The notes beneath the pieces were generated by a model. It did not search any database. It worked only from the letters and a program-made list of their open reading frames with translations, and had not been told where the DNA came from. The translations under genes and the position numbers were made by a program. This document shows, one piece after another, positions 23,373-53,267 of a stretch of DNA of 64,000 nt (its first letter is position 1; each line of letters starts with the position of its first letter). Source of the stretch: Paulinella micropora (taxonomy: Eukaryota; Cercozoa; Imbricatea; Euglyphida); contig BJOX01000154.1 in assembly GCA_009731375.1 (NCBI GenBank), positions 586,336 to 650,335 of the forward strand. The letters are read 5' to 3'.

Positions 23373-24623
23373 TTAGGGATAGAACTTTTCTGGTTGGATT
23401 GCAAATTTATCATACGCACGTTCGTTCGGCGCCGAAAAGATTAGATCATCTACATGAAATATGCCAATGATTGCGTCTCTTAGGGGTTTGTCTTTGTCAA
23501 CGAACATACATAGATCTGCGTCTAGCAATTGAAATCCTAACTCTTCTAACGTTGGAGCCAAGATTTCATACCAACGTCTGCCTGCCTGTGGGGCACCATA
23601 CAGAGCTCCATCTATCCTTAATATCATGCTATCATGACCTTCCCTGTCTAAACCATCTGGGGCGTACGCGTAAACAGGATCATTCATTCTAGCATTCAAG
23701 TAAGCATTTTTGAAGTCTATACCATACAACTTGTGACCATGCCAAGCCGCTATCTTAGCTAAGAAAAGTAGTGATCGATGAGCTGCACAAGGTACAAATA
23801 GCTGATCTGGATTATAGCTGACTCCTGGTTCTAGCATATCTCCTCTCAAAGCTAATCGTGACTTGACAAACTTTCGTCCTTTATCATCAAGCTTGACTTT
23901 ATGTACCCATGTCAATCTTACTATCTTCGACACTCCCTTCTCTTTTGCTTCCTTGGGGCTTACCCAGGTATAGGTGTTAAAAGACTTAAGAGCCTCTATC
24001 TCTTTATCCATGCCTTCTTTCAACTCCTTAGCTGTTAGCCCTTCGTCGACTATCTCTTTTGGCACACGTAGTGTGAGGTAGAGTAAAACTTCACTACTAT
24101 CCTCTCCTAGTATGCTTTCCTCAGACGACTTGGCGTCTTCTAGTTCACCGGGTGGATGGATTGGGTCTACTTTATACTTTTTGATTTCACTGTCTAGCAT
24201 CTTTTCAACTAGTCCGTCATCAAAAGATACAAAGTGACTTGGCTTGGGCTGCTTGCAAACTTTAAGCCTATCACCTTTCTCGCATGGTTTCAAAACTTTA
24301 CCGGTTCGTTTAGCTTCTTGCCAACTGTCTCCATACTCTTCCTTCGCCCACAGTTCACCAAAAGCTACCGCTGGTACAACCTTGACATTTTCTAATGAGG
24401 TGTTTTCCTTGACTACCTTCTTAGTTGTGACTGGTTGTGTGTCCGGCTTTGCTGTCGTCCGTTCCTTTCTTTCTCGTTTCCCTCTCACTATGTTAGCTGT
24501 CGTGATTTTGTCACTTTGCTCCCATGTGAGGCCCTTGTTTAGCGCTTCTCCTGCCCTATATCTCCGGCTTGGGTGACTAGCTGAAGGGTCCTGCGCACTA
24601 AGCGATTCGATGGGTGTTACCAC
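23373..24623 (-). CDS. Copia reverse transcriptase
   Basis: Frame of 416 codons. Residues about 210-400 match Copia RT (RVT_2): EIEALKSFNTYTWV, LTWVHKVKLDDKGR, FVPCAAHRSL, motif A around D303 (LYGIDFKNAYLNA), LYGAPQAGRRWYE (341-353) and the catalytic box HVDD at 390-393, a variant of YVDD. The N-terminal 200 residues are the variable integrase-RT linker. The frame ends early at KFYP, where a shift leads into the RNase H frame. Confidence 0.95.
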   Translation of the reverse strand: MVTPIESLSAQDPSASHPSRRYRAGEALNKGLTWEQSDKITTANIVRGKRERKERTTAKPDTQPVTTKKVVKENTSLENVKVVPAVAFGELWAKEEYGDSWQEAKRTGKVLKPCEKGDRLKVCKQPKPSHFVSFDDGLVEKMLDSEIKKYKVDPIHPPGELEDAKSSEESILGEDSSEVLLYLTLRVPKEIVDEGLTAKELKEGMDKEIEALKSFNTYTWVSPKEAKEKGVSKIVRLTWVHKVKLDDKGRKFVKSRLALRGDMLEPGVSYNPDQLFVPCAAHRSLLFLAKIAAWHGHKLYGIDFKNAYLNARMNDPVYAYAPDGLDREGHDSMILRIDGALYGAPQAGRRWYEILAPTLEELGFQLLDADLCMFVDKDKPLRDAIIGIFHVDDLIFSAPNERAYDKFAIQPEKFYP

Positions 24624-24818
24624 GTCGTCCTGATCAACAACTTGGCTTTCGTTAGAGTCAATGGGAAGACCGGAATCTGGACCAGTGTCGTCCTCAACTC
24701 CATGTTTTTCCTCATGCTCTTCTGACTCCCCCTGAACTTTCTGTTCCGGTTCTGTCTCCGTTTGCTCAAGCTGTTCTGCATTGCTACTCTCCCCCTCAGA
24801 TTCATCGTCCCATTGTGC

Positions 24819-25593
24819 TCATTTGGGTGGGTGTGAATCTTTTCCAACTATATGGGGGTTGAAACGCACGTTGCGTACGTTCGATATGACCTTGCGGCCA
24901 TCCCAAACCCTGTAAAGCTCTTTGAAAACATCGTATCCCAAGAGCATTACACGTTTTCCCCTATAGTTTCCTTTGCCAACTTGCTTTCTGACATATATTA
25001 CTCCCATACATCCTATTGGTTTCAGTTGCCGAATGGCCGGTTTGTAACCCAAACACTGCTCAAAGGGTGAAATCCCTTGACGTGGTCCGGTTGTAGCTGG
25101 CAATATGTTGTGTAGTGTGGTAGCGGTGTGTTCCATCTCTGCCCAAAACTTAAGTGGAAGGTTAGCTTCATATCGCATAGCCCTAGTTGGCCCTGCTGTT
25201 ATGTCATTAACTTTTTCAGCTATCGGATTTCCGTCTTTGTCTCCTGGTGCTGAAACTTTCCAAATAAATCGCAATGGTTTCCACCATTCGATTACTTCCA
25301 CGGGGGCAACGAATTCGTTGTCACACGTGACAAGTTTGACCTTCCTACCGGTCTGTCGTTCAAAACACGCTACTGCCTGCTTAAGACTCTACAAACTCGT
25401 TCTTGTGTCTCAAGTAAAAGTCTAAGATATAACCTGAATAATCGTCTGTTACACAAAACCTGTAGTACTTGCCATTGATGGACATTACTGCCCATGGTCC
25501 GGCTGTATCTACGTGCAAAATCTCACTCGCATAACTAGCTCTCCTAATCCTATTTTTCTTAAATCTGGGCAATTCTTTAGCCTTACCCATCAT
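24819..25593 (-). pseudogene. Copia integrase, two frames
   Basis: The first frame (25593-25381) carries ELPRFKKNRIRRAS, ILHVDTAGPW (first catalytic Asp) and FCVTDDYSGY (second). A one-base shift near 25381 leads to the second frame (25301-24819, readable from about 25380) with AEKVNDITAGPTRAM, LPLKFWAEMEHTATTLHN, GYKPAIRQLKPIGC and the VRFNP end, the conserved C-terminal Copia integrase (GKGYRV-type) region. The zinc-binding N-terminus near 25600-25700 is degraded. Confidence 0.85.
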
Positions 25594-25842
25594 ACAAGCT
25601 TCACAATATCTAACTAAATCTTCATTGCCGACACTTGCGGCCCAGTGCCTTGCCTAATGCATAGGTGTTCTTTATAGCCTTATGCCCGCTGCACTGATGC
25701 ATGACGTAGATGTCTACAGGCTTCTTATTTGCACTCTTCTCTGGATACATAGCATATAACACACATCCCTTACTCTCTCTATTTTCGCAAACTTTAGCTA
25801 CTTCTTTCTTATTTTCTCTCTCCTTGGGGTTTCCCTCCCCAC

Positions 25843-26457
25843 TTACACCGCCTTTGATTTCTTTACCTTGATCTTGGGCTCAAATCGTTTGTTAATGTCA
25901 AGAGGTTCGTCATATTCCGTGTCCCACCGGTATAGCATTCCCGGCATCATTCTCCCCCTGACTATCACGTCACTCTCTTTCACTCTTATGGGGTGCTTTA
26001 GAATAAGCAACTGTCCGTTCTGGTGAATAACAGATCTGTGGTAAAAGTGATCCATGCTGACGGTTGAAACTATGTTCACAGGCACCCTTGGGTCGTACAA
26101 CATCTCTTTCGTTACCATCACGGGCTTTCCTGTCCCATCTACACGTGTCAATCTTGCTTCTCCCTTCTGGTTCACTACGCTTTCTCCGTTTCCAGTGATC
26201 AGACTGACTGGGGCAATATCAGAGAGGTTGCTTAATATAGCTGTCGTGCAAGCTATGTCTCTTGACGATCCACTGTCCTGCACTATCATCCTCTCTTTCT
26301 TGATTTTTCCCTTTCCTTCTGCTACCATCAGGTTATGCTCGATATCCTCCATGTTCTCCTTTTCTTTCTCTTTCTCTTTCTTGCTCGCCTCTCTTTCCTT
26401 TCTTTCCTTCTCTTCGTCCTCAGCTCTCTCTTCGTTGTATCGTCCTCGTGCATCCAA
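25843..26457 (-). CDS. Copia aspartic protease region
   Basis: Frame of 204 codons: a Lys/Glu-rich coiled start, then DSGSS at residues 61-65 (a variant of the Copia DSGAS active site), NLSDIAPVSLITGNGESV, VPVNIVSTVSMDHF and GQLLILKHP. This is the usual order of a Copia protease followed by the pre-integrase segment. It cleaves Gag-Pol if active. It overlaps a second open frame (26328-26774), suggesting a frameshift between the linker and protease. Confidence 0.8.
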   Translation of the reverse strand: MDARGRYNEERAEDEEKERKEREASKKEKEKEKENMEDIEHNLMVAEGKGKIKKERMIVQDSGSSRDIACTTAILSNLSDIAPVSLITGNGESVVNQKGEARLTRVDGTGKPVMVTKEMLYDPRVPVNIVSTVSMDHFYHRSVIHQNGQLLILKHPIRVKESDVIVRGRMMPGMLYRWDTEYDEPLDINKRFEPKIKVKKSKAV

Positions 26458-28175
26458 TCGTATTCTTCCCTCGCCTCTTTGTAATCTCTGTACGAAATTG
26501 GGAGTGATCTCTCTATTCTCATCTGTTCAGAATCCATAGAGTTCTCTGTGTTTCCGGGGTCTTCATCTTCTTCTTCTGACGCTCCGTCTATTTCCCTTCT
26601 CTTCGCATCAAATGCTGCCTTATTCCTAGCTGCTGTCTTTGGTGTAAAGAATAGGTATGTGTCTTCTGAGTGTAACTTGCGTAAATATGCATTCAAAGAT
26701 CCCTCTGCCACTACCTCGTTGTGTATCTGGGCTAAGTGAGGCATAGACGCCACTAACTGTTCTGCAAAAAGCATTTTTGTGGTTGCATGCTAGGTCAAGA
26801 ATACCATAATCCATAGCATTTCTGTGTAGAACTCACTGTACTTGCCGTTCGGTTCGTAACATAACCCATCTTTCACAGTTGGGTCTTTCAATCCATTCGA
26901 CATCACAAACAACAAACGCTGTAATTCCGTCTTTTGGGGTCTCGGGTGTCCTTCACTGTGTCTCATCTGACAATCCCAAATCGCTCTCTCTTTCTTCACT
27001 GACTCTTCTGATGCAGCTTTCAAACGTGCTTCTCTCACTGACTCTCTTGCTATGGGTGTAGTACCCGCAGCATGCGACAAAAACACGTCATTTATCGCCC
27101 AAAACACGTCTGTCAGTAGGTTGTCTGTCTCAGCTACCCTCACTCCATTCTCTCTACCTTCACTACATCACCTGTCTCCTCATCCATGATGCACGTATGC
27201 AGTGACTCAGCTAGCTTCTTTATATACTCAAAGCTAATCACTTTGCCACTGTGTCCCCTCTTTTTACTGCTCCCCTCCGTAGTTGTGATTTGTTGACGCG
27301 TGGAGTTGTGCAAGTTGTGCTGTGGAGTGGGTGTTGTTTGTGTCTCCTGTCTATCCTCGTCTACTCTATCTACCGGCGACGGACCTTTTGAGGGTTGTGA
27401 CGGGGGCCATGCCTTGCCTTCACCTCTTTTCCCCTGTCGCACAGACACTGTTCTTGTAGCTTCTATCTCTGCCTTAACCTCCCCGGCCCGCGCTTGAAAA
27501 TCTGGCATATCAGCACAGTCAGCCATGAATTTTTCTTCTCGCGGGTTTTCCGGTTTGATGATTGACTCGGGTTTTTGAGCGGGAATTACCTTGTCCTTTT
27601 GTCAGGGTATTGCCGAGTCTTTTTGCGAAAGTTGCTGTGCTCTCGCCCCCTTGCTCCCTCTCTCTCTTCAATCTTCTCATCATCTCTTCACTTGGGTACT
27701 CATTGGTGGGGGTGGGCGGCATGATGGGGGTTGTTCCAGATCAACATCTGGGAATTGTGGGTCCTGCTTGTAGTGATAACCATACAGACTAGCATACTGC
27801 AACCTCTTGCTCATACTGCCTGCCTTACCTATGCACACCACACCGCTTCCCCTTTGAGTTCTTCCTTACACATTGGATTGTGTTTCGTTTGGGATTGGGT
27901 GTCTGTTTGGTGGGGGTGATTGTTTGTGGTGTCTTGTGTTTGTTTGTCTCTTTGGTTTGAAGGAGAGATTGCGGTGTCGGTTTCGGTTTCGTCGGTTTCT
28001 CTTTTTTAGAGGGTTGCGAGGAAGTTTCTCGCACGAGACTCTGCTGTGGAGGGGGTCGGTTGGGAGGGGTTGTTGACGAAGGGTTGAGGCGTTTATCACT
28101 AGTGAGAGTGGATGGTGAGGGGTTGGATGGGGGAATGCCTCCGAGCGAGTAGCGAGTCTGGGAGCTGCTCGACAT
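26328..28175 (-). pseudogene. Copia Gag-to-protease linker, fragmented
   Basis: Five overlapping or abutting minus-strand frames (28175-27825, 27722-27519, 27526-27140, 27143-26790, 26774-26328) continue the element between the gap and the protease. They include a Pro/Ser/Thr-rich stretch (ends CVRKNSKGKRCGVHR) and helical acidic segments with NAYLRKLHSEDTYLFFTPK and SYRDYKEAREEYDW. I recognise no domain; position indicates Gag or Gag-Pol linker. Junctions at 27143/27140 and 27526/27519 look like single frameshifts. Confidence 0.6.
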
Positions 28176-28179
28176 TCAA

Positions 28180-28224
<45 letters not shown>

Positions 28225-28234
28225 NNNNNNNNNN

Positions 28235-29759
28235 GTTCAGTGTCGTTCTCTTTTTGCTCCCCTGTTTCACTATCCTCCCCTTCCGTTTCCTCTCCTCTTT
28301 GAGCTGTGTTGCCCTCTTCTTGTTCTTCCTCTGCCTCCATGACAATCAGTTCATAATCCTCCTCCTCTGAACTGTCGTCTTGTTCTGTGTTGTTGTTTTC
28401 CTCCTCTCCTCTTTCGTTTTCCTCACCCTTTTCACCTCTTATCAGAGTCACCACTTTATCCTTTTTCTTACGAAACGTGCTACCTTTGCTTTGGGTTTCT
28501 CTCTTGGGAGGGGCAGTGTTGTGGGGTTTATGGGTGCGACGAGAGCTGTTAGACTTAGCAAGCTTAGGGCAAAAGCGTTTAGTGTGTCCAGTCTCGCTGC
28601 AGTTATAACAAACTGCAGTGAGCCACCATTTCTTCCGTTCTGTCACTACCCCATCATGCTTGCCCCCGTACTCACCTTTTTGTTTGTACTTGGTCTTCCC
28701 ACTCTTCCGTCCCTCCTCTTCTTCCTCTCCTGCTAGCAATAAAGCTGCTCCTTCTCCATCTGCTTTACTACTACTCTTCCCTTTCTCATACTTCTTCTGT
28801 CTGTTGGTTGCCTCCCAAAGCACGTAAACCTCTCTAGCTGCCTCAACTATGTCGTTGTGCTTGGGTCGTATGGCTGGTGCCATGCGATAGTGATCAGCAA
28901 AGTATTTAGCACCATAGGCTGGGTGCGTACTCAGCTTCTCTAGCAACCGGTTTGTTGATTCGTCTTCTTCGAACTTCTCTCCTCTTAGCTTTTCAAGCCA
29001 TTCTTTCTTCAGTAGGTACCTGGTGAGCCAGGCGTCTACGTCTTCGTTCTTCTAGGAGCTCTCTCTCTGAACTTCTTTTCATCCAAACATCTTGCTGCTC
29101 CGGAAATTTGTCTGTATTTTTTCTTGACAATGCCGAATTTATCGAACGGATCTTGAGCATTACGGCTTCTGAGATATGCGACAACCTTATAGTTAGAAAA
29201 TGCAGTGGTGATAATTTACATCGCTGCAAATATTTTTGCTCCCTCTTGTATGCTCTCTTCGTCACACTGTGTATGCTTTTCACTGCTCTCGTTTGTGCTC
29301 GTCTCGCTCTTCTCTTCGCTTTTTCCTCCCAAGCTACCTTCTGCTCATGGCTCCATTTCGCATATTCTTTCGGCTTCTCTAGTGTTTTCTTCTTTGGGCT
29401 GATCGTCCTGTGCGTGATGATGTTGATGAGGATGATGCGTCTTTCTCTTTGTCTTCTTCCTCACTTTCTTCACTCACGTCTGGCGAATCTTCTTCAGTCG
29501 GTTCTCTTGGTTCATCTGCTTCCTCTGCTGCTCTCATACGACTTAAATCCCATCCGTATTTCCTCTTAGCAGCTACCTCATCGAGAAATGCGTCTTTAAC
29601 CATGTCCCCGAGAATTGTACTAATATCGTAAGCATATTCCTCTAGCTGATAGTAAAATCCTTGAAGATGTTCTGTGACACCGTCATAGACGGGTGCGTGA
29701 GATGAGAACTGTTTCCAGTTCGTGTATTGCTGTGATGAACCACTATCCCAACTGCTCAT
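28235..29759 (-). pseudogene. Copia gag with zinc knuckle, three frames
   Basis: Starts MSSWDSGSSQQYTNWKQFS at 29759 and runs to 29379 (capsid-like N-terminus, then an acidic Ser-rich stretch). It continues in frames 29283-28993 and 28946-28235; the last has ELEKL..., YHRMAP-like sequence, and the nucleocapsid knuckle CYNCSETGHTKRFC (C113, C116, H121, C126 of that frame), then a Lys-rich and acidic tail. A poly-C run and N gap cut the tail. Parallel fragments occur at 10.4-11.5, 21.3-21.6, 30.7-30.8 and 51.8-52.6 kb. Confidence 0.85.
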
Positions 29760-31693
29760 GACAGATGATTAGGTATAAACCGGTCACTCACGGACCTTAC
29801 CCTACCTTTCACTTGCGATTTGCCGGGAGACTTCGTTAAAAGCCAGGTTGCTCACAGCCACTTTAATCCGAAGACATAAACGCAGAACTGAACTGCAAAA
29901 GAGCTGCTATTAAACAAAAACACACAGTGACACAGGAAGGAAGGAAGGAAGGAAGGAAGGAAGGAAGAAATCTGCTTCTCACTCGGGCTCAACGGGTGGC
30001 AATTATTCTATTAAAACAGTGTTTGCGTAAAAAGGAAGGAAGGAAGGAAAGAAGGAAGGAAGGAAGGAAGGAAGGAAGGAGGGAAGGAAGGAAGGAAGGA
30101 AGGAAGGAAGATAGAGCAATTGCTGTAGATGGAAATAAAAAGTCAAAGAAACAAAAAATTCTGAGTCTCACTGTCTGTTGGCGGGTCGCTCTGTGCTGGT
30201 TTCTGCCCTGCTGGCGCGAATTTTTTTTCATCCAAGAAATTGCGAATTTCCACAATTCTCTCTTAACTCTGGAGTTAAAAGACTTGGTTTAAACCGTTCG
30301 GACCCTGTTGCAGAAATTTAGAATTACGGTAGTGCCCAATAGCGCCATTTGAAGAGTTTAGTTCGCGAGATAGAGCAACGCGAGAGAGAAGCCAAAGGCA
30401 TTCAGTACGGGCAACATTAAGAGATAACAGTACTGACAAGGTCCCTAAAAATTCCAGAAAAATTGCCAACCAAGGCTAAAATTGCTTACTGAATTATTTG
30501 CAAATTTCCTGTACGTTATTATACTATTCTGTATCTACTTCTACTAGACTGTGCATTCACTATGTACGCCTTCCTCTATGCAAACATGATCCCTACGTAC
30601 GTTTAGTTTTTCTGAAAGTATTGATCTATTGCAGTCATGAAAGCACACAGACCGNNNNNNNNNNTCGTAAGCATATTCCTCTAGCTGATAGTAAAATCCT
30701 TGAAGATGTTCTGTGACACCGTCATAGACGGGTGCGTGAGATGAGAACTGTTTCCAGTTCGTGTATTGCTGTGATGAACCACTATCCCAACTGCTCATGA
30801 CAGATGATTAGGTATAAACCGGTCACTCACGGACCTTACCCTACCTTTCACTTGCGATTTGCCGGGAGACTTCGTTAAAAGCCAGGTTGCTCACAGCCAC
30901 TTTAATCCGAAGACATAAACGCAGAACTGAACTGCAAAAGAGCTGCTATTAAACAAAAACACACAGTGACACAGGAAGGAAGGAAGGAAGGAAGGAAGGA
31001 AGGAAGAAATCTGCTTCTCACTCGGGCTCAACGGGTGGCAATTATTCTATTAAAACAGTGTTTGCGTAAAAAGGAAGGAAGGAAGGAAAGAAGGAAGGAA
31101 GGAAGGAAGGAAGGAAGGAGGGAAGGAAGGAAGGAAGGAAGGAAGGAAGATAGAGCAATTGCTGTAGATGGAAATAAAAAGTCAAAGAAACAAAAAATTC
31201 TGAGTCTCACTGTCTGTTGGCGGGTCGCTCTGTGCTGGTTTCTGCCCTGCTGGCGCGAATTTTTTTTCATCCAAGAAATTGCGAATTTCCACAATTCTCT
31301 CTTAACTCTGGAGTTAAAAGACTTGGTTTAAACCGTTCGGACCCTGTTGCAGAAATTTAGAATTACGGTAGTGCCCAATAGCGCCATTTGAAGAGTTTAG
31401 TTCGCGAGATAGAGCAACGCGAGAGAGAAGCCAAAGGCATTCAGTACGGGCAACATTAAGAGATAACAGTACTGACAAGGTCCCTAAAAATTCCAGAAAA
31501 ATTGCCAACCAAGGCTAAAATTGCTTACTGAATTATTTGCAAATTTCCTGTACGTTATTATACTATTCTGTATCTACTTCTACTAGACTGTGCATTCACT
31601 ATGTACGCCTTCCTCTATGCAAACATGATCCCTACGTACGTTTAGTTTTTCTGAAAGTATTGATCTATTGCAGTCATGAAAGCACACAGACCG
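29626..31693. repeat. 1029-bp exact duplication around a 10-N gap
   Basis: Bases 29626-30654 and 30665-31693 appear identical, including the lengths of the GGAA arrays, with offset 1039 and exactly ten N between them. Each copy contains the first codons of gag, the Copia leader, the GGAA arrays and about 580 bp of unique flank. This is most likely overlapping contig ends placed side by side. Confidence 0.85.
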
Positions 31694-31754
31694 ATACAGT
31701 AGCCTTGCGCTTACTGAATGCAAACAGTAGATAAGGGCATATTTGCATATGAAG

Positions 31755-34440
<2,686 letters not shown>

Positions 34441-34558
34441 TATCTAAGAATGCTGTGTCTGTGTTTATTTTCTCCTGTATGTATGTATACGTAGGCATAT
34501 ACGTAGGCATGCTTTTTGTGTGGTATGCATGCATATATGTTGTTTTGCATCTTTGCAG

Positions 34559-38236
<3,678 letters not shown>

Positions 38237-38317
38237 ATATTTATGTATGTCTGCATGTCTGCTTGTATGAATTTCTTTCAAATGTAAACCTGCTACGTCA
38301 TGCCACGGCCGGTAATG

Positions 38318-38351
<34 letters not shown>

Positions 38352-38391
38352 TGTATGTATGTATGTATGTATGTATGTATCGTATACCTAG

Positions 38392-38510
38392 GGTTGTGGC
38401 ACGCTACTGGAGTGTGTGTATCGGCGTGACTCAGAACAGCTACGTCAAGTTGTGACTGGCCACATGCTGCAGCACGCAGCGCGACTACGTGCCGTCTCCT
38501 CTACCAACCT
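38392..38510 (+). CDS. Probable further exon of the 34.6-38.2 kb gene, with a partial copy downstream
   Basis: Between an AG acceptor (38390-38391) and a gtctatc donor, the open phase reads GCGTLLECVYRRDSEQLRQ, then a segment with [16 protein letters not shown]. If the previous exon uses the donor at 38225, phase continues (CCG then GGT). The 3' half of this exon recurs at 38644-38692 beyond TATC and GATA arrays. Confidence 0.4.
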
Positions 38511-39739
<1,229 letters not shown>

Positions 39740-39960
39740 TTGGGCTTGGTTTTTGAAATGGGTGCCATCTGTCGACAGACAGAGAATTAGGGGATGGTGT
39801 GGGAGTGCTGGGCCCGTGGTGGGGTGCCTTATGTGTGCCTAGCCATACGCCTATAAGTCACATGCCGAAATAGCGACGGGAAGCACAATCCTGTTCCCTC
39901 AGGGTGCCCTTTCTCGCTTGTTGAGCCCGGAATAAAACCCACAGTGCTCTGTCGGTTTAT
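39740..39960 (+). mobile_element. Dispersed retroelement-like family, copy 3
   Basis: Matches 36625-36845; preceded by a GATA array and cut by the N gap 39961-40552. Confidence 0.75.
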
Positions 39961-40615
39961 NNNNNNNNNNNNNNNNNNNNNNNNNNNNNNNNNNNNNNNN
40001 NNNNNNNNNNNNNNNNNNNNNNNNNNNNNNNNNNNNNNNNNNNNNNNNNNNNNNNNNNNNNNNNNNNNNNNNNNNNNNNNNNNNNNNNNNNNNNNNNNNN
40101 NNNNNNNNNNNNNNNNNNNNNNNNNNNNNNNNNNNNNNNNNNNNNNNNNNNNNNNNNNNNNNNNNNNNNNNNNNNNNNNNNNNNNNNNNNNNNNNNNNNN
40201 NNNNNNNNNNNNNNNNNNNNNNNNNNNNNNNNNNNNNNNNNNNNNNNNNNNNNNNNNNNNNNNNNNNNNNNNNNNNNNNNNNNNNNNNNNNNNNNNNNNN
40301 NNNNNNNNNNNNNNNNNNNNNNNNNNNNNNNNNNNNNNNNNNNNNNNNNNNNNNNNNNNNNNNNNNNNNNNNNNNNNNNNNNNNNNNNNNNNNNNNNNNN
40401 NNNNNNNNNNNNNNNNNNNNNNNNNNNNNNNNNNNNNNNNNNNNNNNNNNNNNNNNNNNNNNNNNNNNNNNNNNNNNNNNNNNNNNNNNNNNNNNNNNNN
40501 NNNNNNNNNNNNNNNNNNNNNNNNNNNNNNNNNNNNNNNNNNNNNNNNNNNNTATCTATCTATCTATCTGTCTGTCTGTCTATCTGTCGATCTATCTGTC
40601 GATCTATCTATCTAC

Positions 40616-41113
<498 letters not shown>

Positions 41114-41116
41114 ATA

Positions 41117-41172
<56 letters not shown>

Positions 41173-41217
41173 CATCCATCCATCCATCCATCTATCCATC
41201 TATCTATCTATCTATCT

Positions 41218-41805
<588 letters not shown>

Positions 41806-41866
41806 GTCTGTCTACTCTTGGCAGGACGGTGTCTGGAAAGCGTGCGCACACAGTGGCAGCGAGAGC

Positions 41867-50782
<8,916 letters not shown>

Positions 50783-51293
50783 TAGCAGTAGTTGAAGTGG
50801 TGAAGTTGGCAGTAGGTGTAGTTCTATGAACTGATGCCAGCTCTTTTCCTGAAACCCTCTCCTTTCGTAGCAAATCACAAGGCCGTAGCACATCTAGTGT
50901 TTCGGCTTGTTTTGAGAAAAAGCTTGTTTTGAGAAAAGTGTCCTGTGATGACCCCGCAGGGGCTTGCCATAGTAGCGTTCTTGTACCTAGAGGTACATAC
51001 ATACATACATACATACACATACATACATACACATACATACACATACATACATACATACATACATACATACACATGCATGCATATGTACATACATACATAC
51101 ATAAATGCATGCATACATGCATGCATACATGCATACATACATACATTTATATAGTCCGAATAAAAAAATTTGTGCGCTGTCTAGTCATGAATGCGACATA
51201 CATACACACATACATACATACATACATACATACATACATACATACATACATGACTCTAAGGCCCTGAGTTGGCTTTGAGTTGGCATAAGTGGA

Positions 51294-51368
<75 letters not shown>

Positions 51369-51384
51369 GGAGAGACAAAGAGCG

Positions 51385-51442
<58 letters not shown>

Positions 51443-51763
51443 GGGGAATGATGTAGATAGATTCGCGAAAAGATACTTATAGAAAGTAGACAGAAAGACA
51501 GACAGACAGACAGACAGACAGACACACACACACACACACACACACACCGACGGGTAGATAGATAGATATCTGTATAACTGCTTTGTCTAGTTGCCCGCTT
51601 TGAAGTCTCAGATACAAATTTCTATTGTGTTTAATTTCTATGTGTTTATAGCATACTTGTATTTATTTATTCTTTAAATCTTAATACATGTAGCTTCCTT
51701 AGATATCATGTAGATATCAAAATACATGTAGTTTTTGTTTGGAATACGAGTGGCCAGGGTTTT
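50783..51763. other. 3' flank of the cyclin gene: unique segment plus CATA, GA and GACA arrays
   Basis: 50783-50990 is unique with a 17-bp direct repeat (CTTGTTTTGAGAAAA type, 50908-50940). CATA (50993-51145, 51196-51250), GA (51299-51440) and GACA/CA (51490-51546) arrays follow, then A/T-rich unique sequence. No gene seen. Confidence 0.6.
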
Positions 51764-51806
51764 TCAATAAACTTTCAGTTGGCGATGCAAAGCGGTCGTA
51801 GCGGAG

Positions 51807-51892
<86 letters not shown>

Positions 51893-52560
51893 TGTGTGCT
51901 CCGGTCTCCCACCTTGCCCTTCCGCTGCACACAAGCAGAGCAGATCGTGGGAAGTGTCTACAGTGATCAGCTGTAGGCACCGTGACGGCAATTTGAAATG
52001 CGCGCTTTCCTGTAAGGGGTCACTTAAGGTAGACCCCAACACCCCTTGAACGAAGGTCTTCGTCTGTGATCCGTTAGCACAGAAACGCTCCAAGGCCCAT
52101 AACCCAATGGACAAAAACCCTCGCAATTTCTTCCCGTCTTCAACCGGCACTCGGGGCGTCCGCCGGGAGTGTGTTCTTGTTATCGATCTTTCTTCTCCTT
52201 GCTTTTTCCTCACATGCTTTCGGAGCTTCTCGTCTTTGGTGAGATCTTTCCAGTTGTCTGGCTTCGCTATCTTCTGTTCTGGCCCGGGTGTGTTCAAGTG
52301 CTGCCTCTCGCTCTCTGTCACAGTGATGCTGTTTGTTTCATGGCGGCCGGGATCATCGTCATTCTCATGAGGCTGGTGTGGCAGTCAATCTCATGCAGTT
52401 CAAGTCTAGGTCACGAGTCTTCCCATGATAAATTCTTCTGCTCTTCTCATGCGATCTCTATCGTAACCGTACCGTTAAGCTTCGCTGCTTTGTGGTCTTT
52501 GAAAGCATCATGAAACATATTTCCGAGAGTGGTATTCATACCATACGCGTATTCCTCTGT
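51764..52560 (-). pseudogene. Decayed Copia gag fragment
   Basis: The minus-strand frame 52321-51764 begins in gag (PDNWKDLTKDEKLRKHV, parallel to PNWKDMTKEEKKVWEDR at 10.7 kb) and then runs into a GCT/CT repeat. 52560-52330 holds the upstream part in other frames (EEYAYGMNTTLG-like start). Several frameshifts; no knuckle. Confidence 0.7.
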
Positions 52561-52879
52561 CTGATACAATAATAACAACTCAGGCTGCAAATCTTTCTGG
52601 TTTCCGCTCAACGTGACACTGGTGTGTGTGACATCAGTTACCTCATGTTACTTGCATGATGCAAAAAATCGCTTTCCCAGCGGCTCATAACCGTTGATTG
52701 GTATTAATGTTTAAGTTCCCAGACCCAGTGTTAGGTGACCCTTTGGTAATAATAATTTTTGCTAAAATTTCACGCAAACCCTGCTCAGACTGTTTCCAAT
52801 TGGTAACAAAAAATGTTACCAATTGGTAACAAAAATTACCAATTGGAAACTCCGGGAACTTAGACAATGTTAATACTAA

Positions 52880-53190
52880 TTATCCTGTCACTCACGGACC
52901 TATACATAACTCGTAGCTTTACACGCCGGTTTGCTGGAAGACTCCGTAAGGAGATGCGATGCTCGATCGATACTTTAATCCGCAAGTAGAATAGCAGAAC
53001 TGACAATTCAGAGGCAGTAACGCAGACCGAATAAAAATGCGCAGTCATAACTGTAACTGTGCACTCAATGATTATTGAGTCAATTCTCAATGCCAATACC
53101 GTATGATGTCCGTTACGTCCGTTACATTTATTAACTAGAACCGGTCATTCGACTATACGAATAAAATACTCAAGTTTCCCACTGATAAAA
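52880..53190 (-). mobile_element. Copia LTR/leader fragment
   Basis: Inverted relative to 10010-10345 and clearly related: GGTCCGTGAGTGAC, CGGATTAAAGT, and TATTTTATTCGTATAGTC-type blocks are in the same order. It lies upstream (minus strand) of the gag fragment at 51764-52560, as expected for one decayed element. Confidence 0.65.
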
Positions 53191-53267
53191 GTGACTACTA
53201 ATGGTAAACACAAATAACAATCTAACGCAAATATATATATGGTTATGCACTGAAGCATCACGGGCGG

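Larger units (their letters stand above)
21640..29906 (-). mobile_element. Near full-length Copia (Ty1) retrotransposon, frameshifted
   Basis: In minus-strand order: leader (29906-29760), Gag with zinc knuckle, a linker region, protease, integrase, reverse transcriptase, RNase H, then a 3' LTR candidate. Integrase before reverse transcriptase identifies the Copia superfamily. Coding frames are broken at several points (for example 29379, 28993, 25381, 24819 and 23373), and a poly-C/10-N gap interrupts gag at 28182-28234, so this copy is probably inactive. Its 5' LTR is lost: similarity to the leader stops at 29906, where GGAA-repeat sequence begins. Confidence 0.85.
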
